A stretch of DNA of 64,000 nucleotides, taken from positions 7,255,026-7,319,025 of the forward strand of contig NC_019869.2 of NCBI RefSeq assembly GCF_002234675.1, written 5' to 3'. The stretch is from Oryzias latipes. Its lineage: Eukaryota; Chordata; Actinopteri; Beloniformes; Adrianichthyidae. Under the pieces are notes generated by a model. That model did no database searches. It was not told the origin of the DNA and worked only from the letters and a program-made list of their open reading frames with translations. The stretch's first letter is position 1; every line of letters begins with the position of its first letter. Shown piece by piece: positions 18,466-27,500 of this stretch. The translations under genes and the position numbers were made by a program.

Positions 18466-18914
18466 AATCAGTTAGTTCAAATGGGGACCAAGTCCACAAT
18501 TTTTCAAAATAGAGATATTATCTGTTCTATGGTCTTCAAGGGAAAAGCTATCTGATTATGTGGAAATAAGTCCCAAGTCCGTTGTAATGTTTTGACTATG
18601 CTTGACATTTAAAATGCATAAAGTGCAAAATTCCTGGACTTGGGCCTCTCTTGCATCGGTTTTGCTTCATCCCATAGATGGCAGCACCCCTGTTTAATTC
18701 AAGAAGGGCCCAAGTCCAGAGACTCTAGTTTGCTAGTGCTCTAAAATTATAGAAGTGAGGTGTCATTATTATAGCATTTGTAAGCTCTGAACTGGTGCTA
18801 AATCTGGGTAAAGCATTAATCATTTGGTGTAGCCTCCCTTTAAGCTATGCAATTAAATAATTTCCTGGAAAAACAAACCTCTTGGACTTGGGCCCCTTTT
18901 GAACTAACCAATTC
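18466..18914. mobile_element. Palindromic MITE-like element
   Basis: Terminal inverted repeats of about 32 bp: 18466-18497 (GAATCAGTTAGTTCAAATGG and on) and 18882-18914, whose reverse complement begins GAATTGGTTAGTTCAAAAGG. The TIR word GGACTTGGGCC recurs inside in both orientations at 18635-18646 and 18706-18719, so hairpins are nested. Flanks share ATAT. No coding capacity. The superfamily is not identified. Confidence 0.65.
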
Positions 18915-20221
18915 ATATCCATGCTCCTTATAACTACCTGCTAAACCTATTTGTGTAATATATTAGGTTAGTAAGAAGAAGAAGCTAAAATTTTGGATGA
19001 GCAAAGAGACCCTAACAGGTACCAGAGGTAACGGACCCGGTGATGAACACCACGCTCCCAGGACCCCTACAGTGAGCTTGATGCTTAGTTAAAAAACAAC
19101 ACATGTGTCAGTCGTTACATGGAAGACATCTATTTTTGTCAATGAGCTTTATTTCTAAAACTAATTTTGAAATGTTACTTTCTAAACATCTTTATAAACA
19201 AAGTCACTTATCTATTTTTTTTTTTGCGCTAGATAGTTTTCATTTATTGAAGATGTTTTTGTTAATAACTTTTATGACACATTTTACTTCAATTTTGAAC
19301 TGGTAATTATATCAGGTTGCTTTAATGTTTTTTTTTGTTCCGTTTCTTTTTTCAACTTGTCCTGCGTTCTATAAAAATGTCAAAATAAAGCTGCGGTGCA
19401 TTTATAGTTTCTGTGGTCCCTTTGAAATGAACATTTTAACATGTAGAGAAAAACTGCAGAACAAAAAAAAGAGCATGAGAGTTGAACTTTTTCCACGTGA
19501 ACACAATTTTAAAACATACACTTTGTGGAAAAATATTTGACGCAGTCACAGTGAGTGGAGAACCTGCAAAACACACTTTTTGTAGCAAATTATTTTATCA
19601 CTTCAATTTAATTCCCAATTTAATTATTTAAATAATTTTGTTGTAAGAAAAAACATTTTAGAGTTCTCACTGGTTTCCAATACAAGATTCTACAAAAGGG
19701 GCTGCCCAGTGAACAGTGGTTCAAATCCTGGCAGAAAACCTGTCCAGGGTGTACTGTAGCCTGGACAGGCTTTGGTGGCCCTGGGACCCCCCAAAGGGCT
19801 GCAGAAGGCTAAGAAAATAGACGAATTAGTGTAATAACAAATAATTCTACTGGTACATTTTTGGTTTCCTTTTACTGATAAATCTGCCAAATTAATGCAA
19901 AAAGAGAGACTATTACATTCCACAACTACTCCTTTGAGATACACAAAACATTGCGTTTTGTTGAAATCAATAAGTTAACATAAAGGTGAGAACATTGTAA
20001 AAAAAAAAATAAATGATAATAATAATTATAATAATAATCGTGGAGGATTTTGCAAACATTGTGGTAAATAAAAGAAACACAACCATACCCATTTTTTTAA
20101 TTATATCTAACTATAACTTAACTCAAATCAAGTCAAAATGAGAAATACAATTTCGATTAAACAAAAACAATCATAATCAAAGTTTAAAAGTACTTTTATT
20201 TTATAAACGCAATCGCTACAC
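18915..20221. other. AT-rich intergenic stretch upstream of the LINE
   Basis: Short AT-rich open frames only. A weak copy of the fish repeat word with CTGTCCAGGGTGTACTGTAG occurs near 19740. No gene, RNA or complete element is seen. Before the LINE insertion its right end adjoined the vps72 promoter. Confidence 0.4.
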
Positions 20222-20234
20222 GGAAGTGCTTTCC
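20222..20234 (+). repeat. Left target-site duplication of the LINE
   Basis: GGAAGTGCTTTCC, identical to 24251-24263, at the exact borders of the element. It overlaps an ETS-like core (CGGAAGTG, 20221-20228). Confidence 0.75.
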
Positions 20235-20236
20235 TA

Positions 20237-20338
20237 AAAGCAGCAGCGAACCATTTGGACATCGATGAGTTGACATGGGAAGAGGTTCGGAATAACCTTA
20301 GTGCCCAGTCTAGTCAGGAGGTGGGAAGTGTGGGATAG
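20237..20338 (+). pseudogene. LINE ORF1 C-terminal remnant
   Basis: 33 in-frame codons from the truncated border to TAG at 20336-20338, reading HLDIDELTWEEVRNNL near its middle. The ORF2 start codon follows 3 nt after this stop, the compact spacing expected of LINE ORF1/ORF2 junctions. Confidence 0.6.
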
Positions 20339-20341
20339 TAA

Positions 20342-23300
20342 ATGGTTCTTATACTTCAATGGAATGCAAGGAGCTTATTGGCAAATGGACAGGAATTGAA
20401 AAAGTGTATAGATGACCTGGATCAAAAACCAGATATTATATGTATTCAAGAGACGTGGTTAAGGCCAAATTTAGATTTTAGAATTTCCCAATATACGGGA
20501 ATCCGGTGTGATAGAGCAGAGGGAGGTGGGGGTGGTTGTGCCACATTTATAAAAAATAATTTCAATTACAGGGTGATTAAGATAGGGACACAAGAAGAAT
20601 TTATTGGCATTGAAATTTATATTGGTCTGGGGAGAATAAACGTTGTTAATTACTATAATCCATGCAAAAAGTTAGATCTCAGTCTTCTTAAATCAATTAT
20701 TCATCTAGACATTGGGCATGTCATTGTTTGTGGGGATTTTAATGCACATAGCACATTATGGGGGGGGAAGGTGACAGATGTTAATGGTGAGGTATTGGAG
20801 GATTTGATGGATGAATTACACTTGGTGTGTCTCAATGATGGGAGAGGAACAAGAACTGATGTTCGAACAGGGAATATGTCAGCACTAGATCTTACTTTTG
20901 TTTCAAACGTTTTGGCAGGGGGTAGTGAGTGGAATGTACACAACAGCACAATGGGGAGTGACCATTATCCTGTGTTCTCTAGGGTTGGTGGTGATAGAGA
21001 ACCACCAAGTAATGGAAAGGAAGGAAGATGGCTTTTTCATAAAGCAAAATGGGGTGAATTTACTTTTATGTGTGATGAGGAATGTTCAAACATTAGTATG
21101 GAGAGTACGGCTGAAGAAATGGAAAAGAAAATTCGAAATTTAATAATTTCAGCGGCGCAAAAAACAATTCCGAGAAGTAAAGCAACTATGACGAGGAAAA
21201 ATGTTCCATGGTGGACTGAAGACTGCAAGATAGCAGTTAAGAATAGGAATAAGGGTTTGAAACTCTTAAAACGGACACACACATATGAAAATCTGTTGAA
21301 TTATAAGAGACTTTGTTCACAGGCAAGAAGGATTATTAAAAAGGAGAAAAGGGAGTACTGGAGGGCTTTTTGTGATAAAATTGGTCGAACAACTCCAGTT
21401 AATACGGTTTGGGGAATGATTAGAAAAATGAAGGGTATAAGGAGGGAGTTACAATATCCAGTATTGAAAATAGGTGATGACCTGGCGATATCGGATACGG
21501 ATAAAGCAGAAATGTTGGCTAAAACTTTTGTGAGAAGTCAAAGTAATGAGAATTTGTCAGGGTATAGGAAAGGGAGGAGAGATGAAATTAGGGAACGGCA
21601 CTACAAGGACTTTGATGATAACACTTATTTGACAACCATGGATGCTCCGTTTACCTGCTTTGAATTGGATTTAGCACTACATAAATCTAAAATTACATCA
21701 CCCGGTAGGGATGGTATAAGTTATGTTATGTTAAAACATTTAGGTAGGAAAATGAAATTGAAATTATTGGACATGTATAATAGGGTCTGGAGTGAAGGTA
21801 AATTGCCGACCAATTGGAAAGAGGCGGTGGTTATTCCCATATTAAAACCTGGGAAAGATCCGAGCAGCCCAGAAAATTACAGGCCTATAGCACTCACATC
21901 ACATGTTGGTAAAGTGATGGAAAGAATGATAAATGAGAGATTGCAGTATTACCTGGAAAGTAAAAATTTGCTGTCCCCATATCAGAATGGCTTTAGGAAA
22001 GGTCGAGGGACAATGGATCCTGTAATCTGTCTAGAAGCAGACGTTAGGAAAGCCCAAGTAAATAAAGAATATTTGGTGGCGGTATTCTTTGATATTGAAA
22101 AGGCTTATGATATGGTCTGGAAAGAGGGTTTATTGATAAAATTAGGTACGTTAGGACTTAATGGAAGAATCTATAATTGGATTAAGGGGTTTTTGTTTGA
22201 TAGATATGTTCAAGTTAGGATAGGAAAGTCCTTTTCTAATAGGTACGTAGTGGATAATGGAACCCCACAAGGTAGTGTGATTAGCCCTGTGTTGTTTTCA
22301 ATTATGATTAATGATATATTTAATTCAATTGGATGTGAATTTGGGAAAGCACTATTTGCAGATGATGGAGCCTTGTGGAAGAGGGGAAGAAATATTCATT
22401 ATGTGGAGAGAAAAATACAAGACGCGATTACGGAGGTGGAAAACTGGTCTTATGACTGGGGATTCAAATTTTCAGTAACTAAAACAAAATGCATGGTTTT
22501 TACTAGGAAACGTGGAACTGTTTTGAACTTAAGGTTATATGGAGAAGCAATTGAGCAAGTACATAGTTTTAGGTACCTGGGTGTTATATTGGATACAAAA
22601 TTGAAATGGAGAGAGAACATTGATAGTATAGTAGGGAGATGTAAGAAAGTCATAAATATAATGAGATGCTTGAAAGGTACTGGGTGGGGAGCTAGTGCAC
22701 AGGCTTTAAAACAAATATATATTACAATGATTAGGTCAGTCACAGAGTATGGAATTATTGTTTACAATACAGCGTGCAAAACATTATTACATAAAATAGA
22801 AGTCATCCAAAATCAGGCTTTGAAAATATGCACTGGGGCTATGAGGTCAACTCCTGCTGTGTCATTACAAGTTGAAATGGGGGAGCTACCATTGAAACTA
22901 AGAATTAAACAGCTGATGCTTAACTATTGGGTGAAAATACAGGGTTGTGTAGATGTAGAGAACATGGTTAGGAGGGCTATTGATCCTTGTTGGGAAAGTG
23001 ATAATGGGACAAATGAAAGTGCTGCTTGGAAATTAGCTAGGTTAGCGAAAAAAGCAAATATTCATGGCAAAACCCTAGTTAAGACGTTTTTGTACCCGAC
23101 CACTCCTTTCTGGATTTTTCCAACTGCGCAAGTGGATTTGTATCTCCATAGAACAATGGAGGATAGAAAAGGGAAGGGAAACTGGGATGAGTTAACAGCA
23201 GACAGATTAGACACAGCCCACGCTTCATTTATACCCATATATACAGATGGATCTAAAGACCCAGCAACAATGCGAACTGGTTTTTCTTTCTGTATCCCTA

Positions 23301-24085
23301 CATTGGACAAATCTGTTGGAGTTAAGACGTCAAAGGATCTTTCAGTTTTTACAGTTGAAATGTTGGCAATATCATATAGTTTACACTGGCTAGAACAGAA
23401 CAGAATTGGGGATGGTATAATTTGTTCAGATTCATTGTCAGCTTTGATGTCTCTGAAGTCATACAATTCTGAGAGCAGATCAGATATTTTATATGAAATT
23501 TATGAGAGTTTGATCAGGTTGGCAAACTTGAAAATAAACATCAGATTCATGTGGGTACCAGCACATAGGGGGGTGGAGGGAAATGAAATGGCTGACTTCC
23601 TGGCAAAAAGGGCATTGAAACGGGGAATAGAGATGGAAATTCCATTAGATAGGACAGAATTTAGGGCAATTGTTAGGAGGCGTATTATGGAAGAATGGCA
23701 GACACAATGGGAAAGGGAGAGGAAAGGAAGACATCTATTTAGTATTCAGGACAGAGTAGGGAGAGGTATGAATGTCAGAGTAAACACCAGAGATAGCTGC
23801 ATAATATCACGGTTGAGGATGGGACACACTGGTTTAAATAATACATTGCATTTGATAGGGAAACATCCAACTGGTTTGTGTGAGTGCGGGAGAGGGGAAG
23901 AGTCGGTGGAGCATGTGCTATGTCAGTGTGAACTGTATAGGGAGGAAAGACGACAACTGGAAAGTAGGGTACGGATGATAGAGGGTGAGCAAATGACTTT
24001 AAAGAAGCTTTTGGGAGGGGAGGAGAATTTCAATGGTGCGATTATAGGTTTTTTGAAAAGAACTAGGTTATTGAGGAGAATTTAG
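20342..24085 (+). CDS. LINE ORF2: endonuclease, reverse transcriptase, RNase H
   Basis: 1247 codons with no frameshift. Residues 1 to about 215 are an APE-type endonuclease; visible active-site residues are N8, E37, D132, N134, D183 and the S206-D207-H208 triad. About 490-740 is the reverse transcriptase, with FFDIEKAYD (581-590), PQGSVISPVLFS (642-653) and the FADD box (672-675). About 960-1095 is a type I RNase H with D969, E1006, D1030 and D1085 all present and the WVPAHRGVEGNE motif. A C-terminal CECG...H...C cluster (from C1180) may bind zinc. Such proteins nick the target and copy their own RNA onto the nicked end. Every catalytic residue I can check is retained. Confidence is high for function class and moderate for the clade. 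Confidence 0.95.
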   Translation: MVLILQWNARSLLANGQELKKCIDDLDQKPDIICIQETWLRPNLDFRISQYTGIRCDRAEGGGGGCATFIKNNFNYRVIKIGTQEEFIGIEIYIGLGRINVVNYYNPCKKLDLSLLKSIIHLDIGHVIVCGDFNAHSTLWGGKVTDVNGEVLEDLMDELHLVCLNDGRGTRTDVRTGNMSALDLTFVSNVLAGGSEWNVHNSTMGSDHYPVFSRVGGDREPPSNGKEGRWLFHKAKWGEFTFMCDEECSNISMESTAEEMEKKIRNLIISAAQKTIPRSKATMTRKNVPWWTEDCKIAVKNRNKGLKLLKRTHTYENLLNYKRLCSQARRIIKKEKREYWRAFCDKIGRTTPVNTVWGMIRKMKGIRRELQYPVLKIGDDLAISDTDKAEMLAKTFVRSQSNENLSGYRKGRRDEIRERHYKDFDDNTYLTTMDAPFTCFELDLALHKSKITSPGRDGISYVMLKHLGRKMKLKLLDMYNRVWSEGKLPTNWKEAVVIPILKPGKDPSSPENYRPIALTSHVGKVMERMINERLQYYLESKNLLSPYQNGFRKGRGTMDPVICLEADVRKAQVNKEYLVAVFFDIEKAYDMVWKEGLLIKLGTLGLNGRIYNWIKGFLFDRYVQVRIGKSFSNRYVVDNGTPQGSVISPVLFSIMINDIFNSIGCEFGKALFADDGALWKRGRNIHYVERKIQDAITEVENWSYDWGFKFSVTKTKCMVFTRKRGTVLNLRLYGEAIEQVHSFRYLGVILDTKLKWRENIDSIVGRCKKVINIMRCLKGTGWGASAQALKQIYITMIRSVTEYGIIVYNTACKTLLHKIEVIQNQALKICTGAMRSTPAVSLQVEMGELPLKLRIKQLMLNYWVKIQGCVDVENMVRRAIDPCWESDNGTNESAAWKLARLAKKANIHGKTLVKTFLYPTTPFWIFPTAQVDLYLHRTMEDRKGKGNWDELTADRLDTAHASFIPIYTDGSKDPATMRTGFSFCIPTLDKSVGVKTSKDLSVFTVEMLAISYSLHWLEQNRIGDGIICSDSLSALMSLKSYNSESRSDILYEIYESLIRLANLKINIRFMWVPAHRGVEGNEMADFLAKRALKRGIEMEIPLDRTEFRAIVRRRIMEEWQTQWERERKGRHLFSIQDRVGRGMNVRVNTRDSCIISRLRMGHTGLNNTLHLIGKHPTGLCECGRGEESVEHVLCQCELYREERRQLESRVRMIEGEQMTLKKLLGGEENFNGAIIGFLKRTRLLRRI

Positions 24086-24110
24086 TTTATTATTATTATT
24101 ATTATTATTA

Positions 24111-24138
<28 letters not shown>
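24086..24138 (+). repeat. (TTA)n plus poly(T) inside the LINE 3' UTR
   Basis: About eight TTA units to 24110, then 28 Ts to 24138. A T run in the sense strand of a LINE 3' UTR is unusual and prone to length change. Confidence 0.9.
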
Positions 24139-24141
<3 letters not shown>

Positions 24142-24250
24142 TTACATTTGGTTAGGTAATCCCCACTCTGACCCACACTCCAACACAGTAGGTGGCGGTA
24201 ATGCACCTTCACGTTAGTGCCTCCCGCCAATAAAATCACAAGAAGAAGAA

Positions 24251-24508
24251 GGAAGTGCTTTCCGTCACCCGGATGTGCTTTCCACAGTTCTGTAGTGTTT
24301 TGCGCTGTAGTTATTCGTATTTATTACTTGAAGATATTGCTTAGAGTGGCTTAAACGCCACTTAAATTGAAAAATGTATTAAATACAGGCGGCCTTTCAT
24401 AATTCATTTAGTGCAGAAAAACGCAACGAAAGCGTGAGTCTGGTGTTCCACTGACAACCGCTGCACAACAAGCTAACCCGGCTAGCGGTGTAGCTAACAG
24501 CAGGTACT
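24251..24508 (+). promoter_or_regulatory. vps72 proximal promoter and 5' UTR
   Basis: 258 bp lie between the LINE end and the vps72 ATG. The right target-site duplication GGAAGTGCTTTCC (24251-24263) and a near copy GGATGTGCTTTCC (24271-24283) form a 20-bp-period tandem of ETS-like cores (CCGGA/GGAAGTG). No TATA box is seen, as usual for a housekeeping gene. The transcription start is not determined. Confidence 0.5.
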
Positions 24509-27500
24509 ATGAGTCTGGCAGGAAGCCGTGAACCCAGAAAGACTGCGGGAAACCGCATGTCGAAGCTTCTGGACGCCGAAGAAGAGGACGAGTTCTACAA
24601 GACCACCTATGGAGGATTTCACGATGTGAGTCAAACAGACCTGTGGCTGCAGGAATGAATAACTAGTGAGCTGTTACCCAGAGAATAAGGGATAAGATGA
24701 ACAATATGGGGAGAAAGTTGTCTCACTTTTAAAGATGAGAGGACTGTGATGTTTAACTTTAAGGTACACTTCACCTGTAAGAGACAAACTAGAAAAAGAA
24801 GCAGGAAATCACATTGTAGGATTTATTTGTATAATGGTGAAGAAAATATGTGTTTGTCTTCCACAAACACAAGAATTCTGTCCCCAACAGACCTGCTACT
24901 TCTTCTTCATGAGTGCTACTGTTCTCTCCTGCATTAATGTCACCTGTTTGAACTGCTTATCTGTTTAAAAGACACCCGTAACATAACAGCTGTCGAATGG
25001 GACAAGACTGTAGACCTGAGCAAGACTGAGATGAACCAATCTACGATAAACAAGCAGACTGATGGAGATCAACGGTTGGAGCTAATATTAGACGGTCACT
25101 GGCAGTCTCTTTCCAACTGGGGTTGGATGGAATCTCTTATTTGTGGGGTTCAAATGATCTTGGGAAGAGTATGGAGACAGAACCACAGGGGGGGATCCGG
25201 TCAATGACCTGAAGGGAGCGTAGATCATAGACGCTCCAAAGGTCCCTATGCTTGAGTCAGCACATGTCCAGGCCTGCCTAAAGTTGGTCAGAGACCATCT
25301 GGATGATCCAGAGGAAAATTTGGAGATTGTCATAGGGTCAGATGAGACAAAAATATGTTTTTTTTTGGGGTCTATCCTCTTGAGAACCAGCCCATTTATT
25401 TACGTCCTCTGTAGGCAGAAGTTGTTTTTGGATTATTATTTGGCTCATTTGAAGCTAAATCCTGATGTGCTCAAATAAGGATATCCTGGCCTTTCCAATA
25501 ATATCTTGTGTGTTTGGGTGGAATTATGGGAAGTTTGGTTTCCTGGGGAGACAAAACGGAGTCTTCAAAGGTCATAAATTAATATGCTGGTTCTCAGGAG
25601 GAAGTGTTTGGAGGAGCGGCGTCCCAAGAACACCGTACCCACTGTGAAGCATGAGGGCGGGAACATAATGCTTTGAGCCTAGATCTTCCATAATGGCAAT
25701 AATCCCCAAAACAGCACCAGGGCAACCGAAGAGCGGCTACGAAAAGACATTTCAAGGTTCTGAAGTCGTCTAGCCAGTCTCTGGAGCTCAGTCCAGTAGA
25801 GAACCTTTGGAGTCTAAAAACATCACTGCTCTAGAGAAGATTTGCATGGAAGAATGGACCAAAATATTAGCTACAGTGTGTTCAAACCTGGTGAAGACCA
25901 ACAGGAAACCTTTGACCTCTGTCATTGACACCAGGCTTACATTACAAAGTGTTGAAGTGAACTTTATTTATTGTCCAAATACTTAATTTTTTCTCTATTA
26001 TAAAAATTCATTCCTTACAACAAATCAAACTTTGTGATTTCCTGGATCTATGTTCATATTTTGCTGCTCACACACTTGAAGTGGACAATGATGTTCAGAA
26101 AATGGGTGGAGCAGCAAACTTTGAAACCTTTAAATAGTGAGAAAATCTGGACGAATTTAGCAGCTGCTCCATTGTGTGGAGAACCACCTTTTTTCAGTTA
26201 TTTCATTGTTCTCTTATCTGGGCTTTTATTTTGCAGGAATCGGGAGATGATGAATATCACGGGGAACATTCAGACACTGAGGATGAGGTTGACAGTGACT
26301 TTGACATTGATGAAGGTGATGAGCCGGATAGTGACCAAGAGGAAGACGCTCCTCGGAGGAAAAGCAGAGTTGTTACTAAAGCTTACAAGGTATTTTGTAT
26401 TTCTTTCAACTTCATCAGCCTTTAAATGAAGCTTCTTCATGAACAAATGGTCTTGTATTGTGTTCTTTATCGTTTTTGCGTTTTTTGATAAAGTAAATGT
26501 TTGTTTCACTAATGTATTTGAGCTTCTGTAGGTCAGTTAAGTGTCTTTCTAATCTGGAAATTAACTCACTGCATAGTGTTAGGGTCAGAATGACCCTTTT
26601 TATAGCACGGAGTTATGTTTTCTTGTTTCTTCAGATTGTTTTGTTCAATCCCCCATAAATAAGGAGACAATTCTACTAAACATTTGAGCATTTGCTTTAA
26701 AAAAACAAAAAAACTGGACTTCATTTTTTTGTTCGTTACTAAAATCTTCACAGAATATTTTTGACCCTTGACCCAACGGATGTAATCGTTGGAAGATGTA
26801 CAAATATTCTAAAGACGTTTATTTTGAAAATCTGTACAGAAAAACAAAACTATTGTATTTAGATAATACACTTACAAATGCTTCCACTGTGGAAGGTCAT
26901 CCAGAAAATATAAACATTTTTAATCAATACTATTGGTTTTCTTTAAATTAATTACAATAAAGGAACATTTCAAAGACTGACTACTTTAGGCTTAAATCAT
27001 GCTATAAATCTCGCCTCCTTGAAGAACAGCATTAAAGCAGATTTGAAATAAATACCAATAAGATTTGGATGTTTTTAATTAGGATTGACTTGTGAAAGTG
27101 TTGGTTTTTAGTTTTCTTACTTTTGACTGAAGGAACCCATAAAGGTGGCTAAACCCAAACCTAAAAAACCCAGTGAAGAGCAGAGGAAGACGGAGAAAAC
27201 CCGAGTGGAGCTCAGGAGGAGGATTCCACAAGAACTGCAGGACTTTGCAGAGAGTAAGATCACAACCATAAGCTGAATTCATTTTTGTAAAAAAGCAAAC
27301 AAAAACAAAGCAGAACCACCTGTAATTGAACACGTCGTTTAAAGGGTTGAGTCCATCCCAGGTCAGGTTTTGGAGGTTTCTTTGTGTGCATTATCTCCGA
27401 CAGCGCGGAAGTCGGTGCGGCAGTCCACCAGCGAACACACCAGGAAGACCAACCTGCGCTTACAGGAGCGCCAGGACGCTCCGCGGAGACGGCGAGGAGC

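Larger units (their letters stand above)
20235..24250 (+). mobile_element. Non-LTR (LINE) retrotransposon, 5'-truncated, I/Nimb-like
   Basis: A 4.0-kb element bounded by a perfect 13-bp duplication. In order it holds the last codons of ORF1 (20237-20338), an intact ORF2 (20342-24085), a 3' UTR with a (TTA)n run and 28 Ts, an imperfect hairpin (GGTGGCGGTAATGCACC paired with GTGCCTCCCGCC, about 24192-24228), AATAAA at 24229-24234 and a short (AGA)3A tail. An RNase H domain after the RT and a trinucleotide tail fit the I superclade. The perfect duplication and unbroken frame indicate a recent insertion; truncation inside ORF1 suggests this copy cannot mobilise itself in full. Confidence 0.88.
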
